64,000 nt of DNA from Ascaris suum. Taxonomy: Eukaryota > Nematoda > Chromadorea > Rhabditida > Ascarididae. The stretch is from contig CM024170.1 of the NCBI GenBank assembly GCA_013433145.1, positions 13,863,866 to 13,927,865 on the forward strand. The letters are read 5' to 3'. Shown here one piece after another: positions 50,236 to 61,590 of this stretch. Positions within the stretch are counted from its first letter, which is position 1; each line of letters starts with the position of its first letter. Both the position numbers and the translations under genes were made by a program. The notes beneath the pieces are model-generated. The model saw only the letters and a program-made list of their open reading frames with translations. It made no database searches and had not been told where the DNA came from.

Positions 50236-51040
50236 TTATCAGTGATCTCACAAGAAAGCGTGCTTGGACCTTTATTTTTGTTAATGTTCAATATGTGAAT
50301 GATGTGCCAGATGGTTTAACCAGTGTCTGTAAGCCGTTTTCTCACGACCTTATATTTTAGCATTCCACGCTGGGCTGTCACAATGATTTTCACATTTTGC
50401 TGAAAGATCTAGATACTTCCCTACGGAAATCCAAAAAGCGGAAGCTAGACCTTCCTTATAAAGAATACCTCTTATTTCATATCACTTTCAGTCACAAACG
50501 TCCGCTCTCTGCTTTGTCCGCAGTCTATGATGCAAGACGTGAGCAAGGCGTAAAGGTATATCCTAATCTGCGATTGCGCTTACGCATTACCGAAATTTCA
50601 GCAAACTTTTCAACGTCGCCATCAGTATTCGGCACGCTTTGCAATACCAATGTATTGAGGGCTATCGTCAAGCGTTGTTTCTTGATGTTTGAAACAGCGC
50701 TCAAAACATTGGTCACTTCAAGTATGAGACGAGGAGATTGGACCAATTCTCGAATACCGCGCGCTGGTCTGACCGGACAAGGGTACAATATTCAAGAATT
50801 GATCCATTCCCCTCCTCCGACATTCTTTGGGATCTCAAACAGTTGAGAGTATTCAAAAAGCACTGTACTCCCCGGGCCTTTCGGAAGGCTTTCATAGGAC
50901 CGTTCAATGCGATTATGCCAGACGCATCAAAATGCCCGGCCTCGAAACTTTTCAGTGCATTAGGCGAGGTTCAAAGTCGCAAGTTGCTATAGAGCTGTTG
51001 AGAAATTTCAGACATCCTTTTCAAAAATCTTTCTGAATCC
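50236..51040 (+). mobile_element. Decayed non-LTR retrotransposon, reverse transcriptase fragment
   Basis: Several frames read successively as the C-terminal half of a CR1/jockey-type reverse transcriptase. ESVLGPLFLLMF (50,254 on) is followed, after a frameshift, by NDVPDGLTSVCKPF and SHDL in place of the catalytic F-A-D-D box. Next come LKDLDTSLRKSKKRKLDL (family pattern L.DL..L..WS..W.LDFN), then GPILEY near 50,740 and YARRIKMPGLETFQCIRR near 50,914-50,967. The frames are broken by stops and frameshifts and the catalytic aspartate pair is lost, so the copy is dead. The 5' half, an endonuclease domain and a clear 3' tail were not seen. Confidence 0.8.
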
Positions 51041-52131
51041 CTCCCCTCTCCTCCACCCCTGCAACCGGCATATACAGTTTTTAGTTGATGTAGAATACCT
51101 GCGCGGTGGGCAGCGTTCAACATCCTCAGAGTCATTCGCATTTGAAATACTCTTTCTGAAAATTTTGTCAGCGCGCAGAATCTTCCAACCATCGTATAGC
51201 GATTGGATAGACTGGAAGTGCGCTTCGTTCCAAACGTTGTTTATTAAGTGTCTTCCGAGTCCAACTGCATTATCTTCTAGATACGTTTTTTCCTTGCTTT
51301 CTTTATTTCCGGATAAAGAATTGTTGATTTTGCCTAAGCGAAATAAGGCGATGTGATCTCAATATTAAGAATAATCAAAACATTTCCCGTAAGATCGCAA
51401 ACGATTCAGGTATGTGAAGAAGTTTTCGCCATACATTTTTCGCTCCTGTAACTTGCTCGGTAGCTACACCACCTTCCTGCTGAACAATCATAAGACCAAA
51501 CTAGTCATCGTTCTTCACTGCCCTCCCTCTCTCTTCGTGCACTGCCTCATGCGCAGAGCTGTATTGTGCTTGCTCGAAGCATGCGTGCAATTTCGCCCAT
51601 AACGGTTATGTCTCTTGCGTACTTAGAGGAGTCGTCCGTATTTTGAGAGGCCCTAAGTTCTAGGGATTCTGTGATTATCTCGGCATGAAGAATCGTTCTT
51701 TCCGATCTTTATGCGATTTTGAACATTTCCATTTGCGTTGCGAATTCGTCGCGAAATAACGCAGCTATAGGGCCACTGCAGGCGCAAAATTGAAAATGCG
51801 TTTCGAGGGAGCAGTTCACGACACTGTGAGAGGTGGGTTCCTTGCCATCTGATTCAACAGTTAGTTACTGTTCAAGTGCAGATGTCACCGTTTTGCGCTT
51901 TTCGTTCCTCGCCTTTTTCTTGCTCCTTTGAACTGGGACCTCTTTAAAATTATTCATCCATAGTCCCTGGTTGCCATTAGCGTTTGAAGCTTAGCAGTGT
52001 TATTATCATGTTCCAGCATTGTGCTCGCAACTATATAGATGAATTCCATAACCATAGCCCAGTTTTTCCACATCAGATGTCGTTTCATTGATTCACGGTT
52101 TCCGTATGTCTATCGCCGGAAAATGCGTCAT

Positions 52132-52153
52132 ACTTTAGTTACCCAAGTTTGAC
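52132..52153 (+). other. SL1-like spliced-leader sequence
   Basis: 18 of 22 bases match the nematode SL1 leader, with an unbroken 14-base core TTACCCAAGTTTGA at 52139-52152. The mismatches are at leader positions 1, 2, 7 and 22. The SL donor GT and the rest of the SL RNA gene do not follow in recognisable form, so this is not an intact SL RNA gene. Confidence 0.4.
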
Positions 52154-52454
52154 GTGTCTAGCGGTCGCAGCGCTGAGAGTCCGATATGCCTTGTTATACA
52201 CTACCATACAGTATACTGGCCTCGCCTAGCGCATGTTACACTTGTTCATGTACCACATTTTTCCACATCTCACGCGAAGTATTTTGTAAAAAACCGGAAC
52301 AAAATTCTTCTATCGGGGGTTGAGATATGACATAGGAGAAATCATGCACGCGCACAACAACGCACGCGCCGCTGCGCTACGCCACCGCACCTTTTCTCAC
52401 AGACCACATCACTCACCAAGTCACACAAAGATAGTAGGCCAAATAATACACAAC

Positions 52455-52563
52455 AGACTCGCGCTTTCGGCGCTCACAAAGATTGGAGAAAAAAAAACGG
52501 ATAAAAGACTCGCGCGTCCGGCGCTCGGAAAGACAGGTGACGAAGACTGGCGCTTTCGGCGCG
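52455..52563. repeat. GC-rich hairpin motif repeated three times
   Basis: Copies at 52455-52481, 52506-52532 and 52544-52563 share AGACT(C/G)GCGC, then a 5-base loop, then GGCGC. The core GCGC-TTTCG-GCGC is an imperfect palindrome able to form a short stem-loop. Spacing is 51 and 38 bp, so it is not a strict tandem array. Confidence 0.75.
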
Positions 52564-53220
52564 ATAACATGAACGAAAGGGTAAAATAGCTCATGATTTT
52601 CTGTATTAAATACACCACTTGATAGAGGTTTTAAAGTTCTATTGGAAAAAAGAAGCCACAACCACATAGGCCAATCCGTCGGCGATTTAAAAATACAGAA
52701 TTATCTATTATTGTGTATTTTTTAATGAAAATTGATATAAGTAAACTTTTATAATGAACAAATCACGTAGAAATCAATCGAAAACTTAAATATTATAAAA
52801 GAAGCGATCATCGAAGAATGAAAATTAAAAGATTTAGGAAGAAGAAATAAACAGAAAATATGTTGATCCTAGGTAGAAATGAAAAAACGAACCTAGTTAA
52901 GCCTAAATATTTTTATTTCAGTACTAAATTAAGGTCAGGGAGCCCCGCCTCCTGCACCTCTCCGCAAGGGGGGCTGCCGTCCCCTTGAGCCTCTGTTTTC
53001 ATCCACGTACAGTTGTTGTTATGGAAATAATTATTTCTCCATTAAATTACACTGTTTCTAATTTTTTTTCTCTCAAAATCCTTCCACGTCCGAGCAATAA
53101 TACATACAATTCGAAAAAGCATTAAGTGCTCAATGAAATTTTTAAAAAAATCTCATGGAAATAAAAATGAAATAACTAAACAGAAGAGATATTTCTAACA
53201 CGTTGACTAACTCTAGGCAG

Positions 53221-53474
53221 TTGAGGAAATGCAGAGAAAAACGGAGAATTTGCAACGACGAAACGAATCCCCGCACCGAACCCCGTTCGTCCGCATCACA
53301 TCTCGCTGCTCTAACCATTCCTCCACCGCACCCTTCGTGACCTCGCAGATCAGTGCGAGTGACATCGTGGAGCGGGAGGAATTGTCGGGTGCAGCTATGA
53401 CACGAATTAAACCACAATTTGCTGAAATCAAGGGTCTTCGGTCCCATACTGCCCCATTCACTGCAGCCTCCTAA
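53221..53474 (+). CDS. Terminal exon of an unrecognised plus-strand gene
   Basis: 254 bp after acceptor TAGGCAG, phase 1. It has 83 codons plus TAA: EEMQRKTENLQRRNESPHRT, then PFVRITSRCSNHSSTAP, and near the end IKPQFAEIKGLRSH, closing TAAS. Third codon positions are strongly C/G-biased over the first 50 codons, unlike either frame on the opposite strand, and AATAAA lies 32 nt past the stop. The hydrophilic, Ser/Thr/Arg-rich makeup suggests a flexible, possibly phosphorylated tail. Family not recognised; upstream exons not located. Confidence 0.6.
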
Positions 53475-53505
53475 AGCATTCCCTAGAGAGGGGAAAGCAG
53501 AGTGG

Positions 53506-53511
53506 AATAAA
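53506..53511 (+). terminator. Poly(A) signal AATAAA
   Basis: Canonical hexamer 32 nt after the TAA of the preceding terminal exon, a typical distance for short nematode 3' UTRs. Confidence 0.6.
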
Positions 53512-54528
53512 AAAACGCGATCGAAATCCGTTCAGGTGGAGAAGTTGTGAAAGGATAATCAGATTTCCCTGCTTCTCTCACTTTCGCGTACTATTTCTTC
53601 GCCAAATGCAATTTTCCCATTTTTCTAGTAAAGGTAGCCTAGGCAACTTATAGACCGTTGGAAAGGAAATTGTGTGGGGCATCCAACGGCACTACGTGCG
53701 CGCGTCTAGGATCATGCTGAAAAAGGTTATGCCTCAGAATACAAATATTCCAGAATATCCTGAAAACGAAGGATCAGAGGAAAACCAAAGTCATATCATT
53801 GTAACACTCATGGCATACGATGAAAGTCAGTTGTCGATGAGAAAAACGTAGCGATAAGCGGAAAAAAGTCATAAAAATGAAGCTGGTAATTTGCCAGGTT
53901 TTTTTCGTTGAAGCGTGAAACTTTCCAACGAATCTCATAGATAATCGCAAACCACGAAAAAGAAAAAAATATCATCCAGTCCAATTCACACATTCCATCA
54001 CGAGATATTGCCAAAAAATCATTTCCCGGATCGCGAACAAATATCTCAACGGGATGAGCAAATATCCACAACTTTTCTTCACCTACACCTAGAATCCCAG
54101 ATTCCAAAGAGGTATCATAAAAATTTTAACAGAAATGCAAGAAATGAGAAAGATATAAGGGTTTCCGGATTCTTCCCTATAGCTTGCGAACATTTTCCGG
54201 AAAAATTTTCATATTCAGGATTTTTTTCACAAATCCGCACCTCGTTCATAACACGCCCCCCTGAATCCCCTTGAAGATGAAAAAGAGAAAATAAAAATCA
54301 AAGAAGTAGAAAAAAAGATATGAGAAAAAAATGCTTAAGTATGGAAAAATTTTTAAACCGGATTTTTTCCGGTTCTCATCCAAAAACATCACCCCAAAAA
54401 CAAATCTTTTCATTTCCACACCACCCAGAAACGACATGCAAAAATTCGCGCCAAAATATTCAAATAAAAAAGAGTTATCGTGGGAGAAAGCAAAAAAATG
54501 CTTACGACATTTTGTTAATATATATAAT

Positions 54529-54532
<4 letters not shown>

Positions 54533-54619
<87 letters not shown>
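54533..54619. repeat. (AT)n microsatellite, about 87 bp
   Basis: Alternating A and T preceded by an ATAATAATA lead-in. It explains the long Ile-Tyr frames on both strands here. Confidence 0.97.
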
Positions 54620-54620
<1 letters not shown>

Positions 54621-54857
54621 CAGACAACTAAATACAATAATACACCTACAATTTTCGCACTGGTGGGACTCTTTCGGATTGAAAGTATCTGTTTTATTGT
54701 CTTCGCATGCTCCAACATCCTTTCTGCATGTTAGCGTTGGTACCAAGCATTATATGTTAACGCAAATTATTTATGCACATTTTAATTGATTTCATACTAA
54801 TATTTATTCTTACTTCTACACGCAGTTTTTTTATTCATGTGGGTAAGGGCCATTCAG

Positions 54858-55039
54858 ACAAAGAAGGCAACGAAAGGCAAATCCCAAGACTGGTTGATAA
54901 ACATAAACTTGGGACAGCCCAACCAAGGGGCTGGCGAAACTTGATGGAACAAGCAAGTGTGGAAGTGGCCGTTATGCCAGACCAATTCGGTAACTGTTCA
55001 CTGCTGGACGTCTCCAGCAATTTCGAACACAACAGAAAG
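54858..55039 (+). CDS. Candidate plus-strand exon, unrecognised
   Basis: 182 bp, phase 1 to 0, between acceptor CATTCAG and donor AAAG|GTTTCG. It encodes KEGNERQIPRLVDKHKLGTA and SVEVAVMPDQFGNCSLLDVS. If unspliced, the frame ends 15 codons later. It follows the terminal exon at 53.4 kb, so it would belong to a different gene. Confidence 0.33.
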
Positions 55040-55089
55040 GTTTCGGCAATAAAACTGAAACCACATTATTCAAAGACCATCTGAATTCA

Positions 55090-58000
55090 GAAACGGCGTC
55101 TACAGGCGCTCTGGAACGCTGCTCGTTCGTAAATCATACCAGCGATTGTCCTACAACTCGTTTCCGATGGAATCTGTGTGGTGCTTAATGTCACAATCAG
55201 CATTACCATTATATATAAAGGCACAAGGCTTGTACGATAGCGTTGCACTGCACTTCGTGTTTCACTGCTCCACTTATCCCACTACGAATTACTGCAAATT
55301 CTTTTTATCATTTTTGCATTGTTCGTACATGTCGCGAGGCTCCATTGCGATGTCATAATGATGGTTATTACGTATATGATAACGTTTCGTCATACTGTGA
55401 TATTATGTTAGCCGCACTTTTTGCAACTTGTCCAGTTGTTGTTGTTTTTGTAGTTCTCATCTGGCCAGTGTCAGATAAAAGCCTCTTTTGGCTGTACGAT
55501 ACTCACACCTTAGATCGTCGGGTCTGCGCTTCACCTCAGTTACCTTTCTCGACTCGACTCATTACGAGTTACAACAGTACTTTGACAGGCCTGTCCCGCT
55601 TGTCTTTATTCTTGGCGCATCGTGATTCTTAACCTTTTTCCGTTTTTTCTAATACAGGATGACCTTCATGTTCTCCCTTTTTGTCCTTCACATACGACCC
55701 TGCAAGTATTTCTGTTCGCTACAGGATTGTACAACTTTGCTTTTGAGCCTATGTATGCTTGTATATATTCATCTATCCATGTGTGACCTGTCCACGTCAA
55801 CAGTTACGAAGACAGAGTTACGAAATTTTGGCAGTCTATGCTTCAGTGACCTTTTTGCGTTGGTCTCTCACTTTTGAGAGGAGCTAAGAATGTGCAAAAT
55901 TTCCAGAATCCTTGCACAGACCTTACTGATCAGTGCACAAAAAGCCACTTGAAAGAGCCATTTGCAACAGTGAGATCAATTAGAATGTGAAGACGATATT
56001 CAGAATATCTCGTTAATTACTGGTAACCTAAGAAAACGGTTCGTTGGTCGAATGGAAGCAGCATCATTTGACGTTATGCTAGCTTCTCTACTCACTTTTC
56101 CATTTGTTCAAACATCACTTATTTGAATGAAACAACTAGCGAATGAACAGCTCATCTGCGAAGGCCAAAAAATTTTTTTGCTTGGCTTTCTGTAAAATTG
56201 ACAAGCTCCATTAACAGCAAAAGGCCTGCAAAAGAACAAGCTTCAAGAAACTTCACTGCTACAAAATGAAAAAATTAGCACCACTCTACTCATAAACAAT
56301 TTCAAGATGAGCGAAATACTATTTTTGGAAGCGTCTAAAGCCAAGTCGTGCCAAAAAAATAATGGGAAGCTCTGATAGATTAAGCCAGAGAGGTCTAACC
56401 GCAATAAATCGAGAGAACCCACAGGCTGGGTGCCACTCCAAAATATCGATCAATATAATAGCATGTGAGCGACAACATGACCCAGTTAACACTATCTTAA
56501 TTAACTCTTGATTAAACAGCTGACAAGCAACGAAAAGTAAACGAAGAGTGACTGGAATAAAGACTACCACTCAGTTTAAATACTTCTGGATTAAGCTCGC
56601 GAAGAGACAGGATCAAATTGTACGCGCGAAGAACAATGTGAAAATTGTGGCAGTACATTACGACGAGGTATAAATTCAAGCGGCCTGGAAGAGAAGCACA
56701 GAACGGGATATAATTGTGCTGTGTTTACATAACGGCTGGAAGATTTCCAACTGCGATGTCTATGCTACCCTATGCTACCACGGCATGGGACATAAAAATT
56801 TGTAGTCCATGCTTTCGAAATCCAAGCGATTTTGTGCTTTACTGCGCTATCTTTGCAAGCCCAACCACGCCCTTTCATCTCATGATGTATAAGAAAGACC
56901 GTATTTCGTATCTCAATGAAACAGCAAGCAATGGATACTATCCTTCCACTATCCCACTCAGAAAATCGGGGAGTACCAGCATCACGTGGCCATTAGAGAA
57001 GGAAGGAGGCTAGGTTGCTCTGAAGCAAAACCCCTTTTGGTCCCATATTCGTGGAAAACAGTGCTGCAGGAAATTGGTTCTCCAGATGACTTTCCGATTT
57101 TAAATCTGCTTGTCTGCCAATCGAACTAGGAAAAGCTGTGACAGTGAAATTTGATTATTCTGATCTAAACTTATGTAATATAGACCATCTGATGATCATC
57201 AAGCAAAAAAGCGCATCTCACGCCAGTCTTCTCGGCACATCATTCCATTTGCTACATATCGATGCCATCTGTTTAACTGATTTAGCAGTGCAGATAGAAA
57301 AAAAGCATCGCTTGTACCAGTTCCCCTATTGCGCTCTTGCAAATTTGTTTAACAAAAACGTAATAAGGCACCGTCGTGCCTGCGCATATACATTTATGTG
57401 CGCATCTGCAAATTTCACTGTCCGAGTCGTCGAAGCTCGACTTAGAGGACTTGATTAGTGTAAAACAAATCATGGGATGACTCCCTGGTCAGACTTCATG
57501 TTAATCGTCAAGTTTGAAAGGAATTGTAAACATCTAAAAATGACAAAAAATCGCATGCATTTTGCATAGGTCGTATTTTCATTTGACACCGGCCTGGTCG
57601 AAGCGAGTAGAGAAGAGTGCAAATACAACTGGGCAGCAAATGGTTTTGCACACCGCATGTTTGGTGATGGCTACCGGCCGGTTGAATTTGCTGACTGATA
57701 TTTTCCAAAAATTTGGAAGGTTGCAACGAATTTTGTTCGGGGTCGAATGCTTTTAGACGGTTGCTGACTTTCACATTCTGATCAGAACAAGATTTCAAAA
57801 CGAAGCATTGGAAGTCGAAACAGTTCAGCGTATGCCTACTTGCTCGCAACGGTGAGTATTAAACGTCCAAAGACTTGCACTTGAACCAGATTTCATCGCG
57901 GCAGGGTTAGAGTTAAAGTAAGACGCAAGATGTTGCAACGGTTGATATTTGAAAACATTACGTGCGAATATGTTGTTCCAATGGAGAGTAGTGTGGTTAG

Positions 58001-59140
58001 ATGAAGTGCAAAAGTATATTCAGGTTGCTGATTGCAGAAGAGTGGAGAAAGGCGGATTGGGGTATATGGATATAACAGAGCGCTCCAAATAGTTCAAACC
58101 GTACGAGTGGGTTAACGTTGCAACTGTTTCCAGATGAAGCTGTACGAGTGAAATCGCCCGCACCAAAAATTCACCCTTTATGCGTCCATCTGACCGTTGC
58201 AAACGATTTGCTTTTTTTGTAAATAGTGGAGAATGTTCTCCACCGTTAGATTACTCTCTTTTATTTTATTTATATTAAGTTGTACTTCTACTGTCCCAGT
58301 TATGACGGAGTTGATGATTCTTCCTCGTTGCATACAGTGAGTGATATGTAAATTCCAGAATTAGCGAGTTCTTACACAGTTGGACGCAGTACTCTTTTGA
58401 CAGTACAGTATTATTATTTAATCTGCTTCTCATTCTTATTTATTACTGAATGACTGTGTACACCCACCATACAAAGTTGTTAGTGCCGTTTCGTCTTCTT
58501 TTCCTAAGTTGTGGTGCTTAAAACTTTTTGAGGATATACGGATCAATTTTACTATTCCACGTTGTAGAAGACTACTCTTTTCTGAAAGTGGAAGAGCGGA
58601 AATACATGCACCAAGCTGCACTTGATGTAACTTGCAGTGAAGGTCAGGAATGTTATGCACTGCAGTTTCATTTTACTGGCTACTCCCAACCACACAAAAC
58701 ATACGACAGATGATGCGTCTAAGAATCTTTCTACTTCGCGGCTGCAGAGCATCCTTCGATTGGAAATGGTTCAGAATTAAGAAGGGTGATCAGCTGTAGC
58801 ACCTGAAGGATTTTTTCTGAGACGATAAGTACCTCGCCGGTGGTTCTCCAAACATCTCGAGTTGTATTCGGAAGATGATGCATATTAGTAACAACGGGAT
58901 TTACAGCCTCATGGTTTCCAGTTTCTAAATTCTTCGCCGGAAGTGAGGGAGATAATCAGTGTTTATCACGAACTTTCCCTCTAAACTAGAGCTGGTATCT
59001 ATAAAAATAAGCAGGATAACGTTGACCGATGGAAGCTGCAGTGCTCTCCCTCATTACGCCACCGCTTCTTACTTTTTTTTCCGAAGTAGAGCTTGTTATG
59101 GAGCGACAACATAGCTCCGATGAGACGTGTTAGTCCACAT
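55090..59140. other. No gene confirmed
   Basis: Several plus frames of 80-130 codons are open (55,243-55,632; 56,714-57,013; 57,138-57,458) and one hydrophobic minus frame (56,570-56,319). None has a full set of convincing splice sites or recognisable motifs. Some may be exons of the gene ending at 61,590. Confidence 0.3.
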
Positions 59141-59157
59141 CATACTTCCTTACACAG

Positions 59158-59309
59158 GCGAATCGCTGGATGGACAAACAACGCCTTCTCCTTACCTTCA
59201 TTTCCAAGATTCCCTTTTATGCTGCCTTGCCAGTGAAGATCTTCATCCCCTATTCTATTCCCTTATGGGTCCCCAAACATCTCATCCGGCTAGAGCCGCG
59301 GAGTTGTCT
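59158..59309 (+). CDS. Candidate plus-strand exon, unrecognised
   Basis: After acceptor TTACACAG the frame reads ESLDGQTTPSPYLHFQDSLL and MGPQTSHPARAAELS. Donor TCT|GTTTTA would give phase 0, fitting the next candidate exon. The donor is weak, so the end is uncertain. Confidence 0.3.
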
Positions 59310-59460
59310 GTTTTATTTTGGCCGATCCCACAGTGATCAGTCTTCGATTTGCGGTTGTTGGAATAAACCTTTACGAGATGCAATTCTGTTGATCCAACAA
59401 GGTTTCGTAGTATCCTCGTGACGAACACCTTTTAACAGGACTTCGATTGGAAACCAGCAG

Positions 59461-61590
59461 TTCAGTCGTTTTTCTTCGGTTGCAACGGAAATGCTTTCGG
59501 TTCGGTTAAGGACTGAAAGAAATCTTGATCAATCATCGTCACTTGCATGTGCCCTCCCTAATCCCGAGGAGATTCCTAAGAAGCGTTTCTCTTATGAGAC
59601 GCAAAGAAAAGCAACTCTCATTCAGAAGGGTTCCTTCGAGAATCAAATGCAGTACTGCCGAGCATGCCATAGTCAAAGCATCGAGGGCGTAAGGATTTCA
59701 CACAACAGAATCAGAACAAAACCGCTTTTTACGATGTAGTTTATCGCTTTCTTCTTTCTCGGCGATAAGCCCGAAATCATTTCTTGTTTTGCTAGCACAC
59801 CGCAGATATGACCAACCGGTTTCACAAGTTGACAAAAAAATGTAGCATCCTCTTATTTTAATCTACCCGTTCACCTGCACAATTCTCTGCAAACGACTTG
59901 GTTTTTTGTGACCGGAGAGAATAAAATGAAATTCGTACCGGTGTAAAACCTCGGCAACTTCTAAATTTTTTCAATTTGATGGATCAACCAGAAACAGAGG
60001 AGATTACCTTAATCCTTAACTCGAACCTCAATCAGGGACACAAACATATGCGCACATACAAACAAGACACCGTTGTAATGCACTTCGCAAAGCAAACTTG
60101 CAAAAATGCGTGAAAAATAATCTTTTATGGCAAATGTGTGCAGTTGTTCGGACTAGTTCAAACATGGTGACAGTACTTTTTGGACTTTATTGTTTGTTGT
60201 TAATTGACCAGGTATGCGCATCGCAAAACCTTAGGTATCGCTAGCACCTCCGGCAAGTTTCTCATTTGTTATTTTGTAGCAAGAAGAAAGATGAGACGCT
60301 AAGGAATAAACACCTATTATGGCAGAAGAACTAACCGAATAAAGACAAGAAGTTATGCTTGTTTGCCTGGTTTCACCTAGCTAGGTGGAGATGTCGAATG
60401 CAGCTTTGCTTTGTGAAATGTTACATGAAATCAATTAATGTTGAACGGAGTTCACACGCTGCATTCCTTGTTCGCTTCCTGAATGCCTCTACTACATCAG
60501 GTCCGCAATTCAGGAACCTTCAGAGGAGACTACTGTGACAGCAATAGCTTCAGACAAACTTTTTGCAACTCATATAAAAAAATCATATTATGATGCATAA
60601 GTGGTTTACTCCACCGTTAGAAGGGTTTACTAAAAATCATCAAGGAAATCCCAATATATAAATATGTCGTATTTTACATGCTGCTTTATACGTTTTCAAG
60701 CGACGTTTTTCGGATTATGCGCATTTATGCTATTCTCATACTTCATTACAGTCTTCTTTGTTCTTCTATGAATAAAGATTATTCGTTCTTTTTTAAAATG
60801 TAATGCAATAATGAAATGCTGAAAACAGCATGAGAAGAAATATTTAGGCACTAGTTCTTATCGGGATGAACTATAATGCAACATTTTTGAATGAATGTAA
60901 CCTCTTTTCATTACAGCAATCTGAAAATCTGCACTTCTCACCACTTAGCACTTTCTTGAGCGCCTTTATATGGATGCGGTGGAAACGATTCCAGTATACT
61001 GTAGCAAATTTAATCTTTTATAGCGCTGGCAACGAAAAGCTCGCTTTCTAAGAGTTTTCCAAGTCCCGTAAAGCTATCCTCGGGAAAAAAATCAAGCCTG
61101 CAGATGGGAATCCCATCAAGCATTTTTGCAGTAGTGCTGGTTTGGACCGTATCTTCCCCTCGATAGCATCCTTCGATAAAGCGAACGGGAATATAAGCGC
61201 GATGTATTTTAAGCGCGGTAAAGCCGAAAATGGTTCAAAATGCGTTTTTTAGACTTTCACCCATTAAAGCGATTCACCAAAGGCATTAGAATTGTTGAGT
61301 ATGGCGCCGAAGAGCCAACCCAAGATATCTACTTGTGATCTAAACCTATTTGTGACCTAACATTGCAGTGGTCATTTTGCTCTTATGGGCGGTTCTCGTT
61401 CACTGCTCTTCGCGCAGTGCCATTGATCGACTTAGGTGCTCTTGGACTAACTGACGCCTACACAAGTTGGGCTTCAGCCCTTCGGAGTCAGTCTTCTCCA
61501 TTCGACAGCTCGCCTATCGCACCACTCCTTGGTACCTCTCCCCTCTCGCCGTTTCTACTCGTTCTTGGGAGCAGCGGTGCTCCCCAATAA
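59461..61590 (+). CDS. Last two exons of an unrecognised plus-strand gene
   Basis: Exon 59461-59688 (228 bp, phase 0/0, acceptor CCAGCAG, strong donor GGC|GTAAGG) encodes EIPKKRFSYETQRKATLIQK and MQYCRACHSQSIEG. Exon 61369-61590 (222 bp, acceptor ACATTGCAG, phase 0) encodes WSFCSYGRFSFTALRAVPLI and a Ser/Pro/Leu-rich tail (SQSSPFDSSPIAPLLGTSPL), ending GSSGAPQ and TAA. The two join in frame across a 1,680-bp intron. The stop codon overlaps AATAAA (CAATAAAC). GC is much higher than in flanking DNA. No family recognised; the tail looks disordered. Confidence 0.5.

Noticed and set aside
50525..50907. Minus-strand frames containing ILEYCTLVRSDQRAVFENWS
   Set aside because: It happens to resemble RT, but the ordered motif series is on the plus strand; treated as a shadow.
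54246..54789. Long Ile-Tyr repeat proteins (up to 166 codons) on both strands
   Set aside because: They are only the (AT)n microsatellite read in frame; the same occurs at 46.1 kb.
55243..55632. 129-codon plus frame with one hydrophobic segment, considered as a chemoreceptor fragment
   Set aside because: Only one possible membrane segment, no family motif, poor codon pattern.
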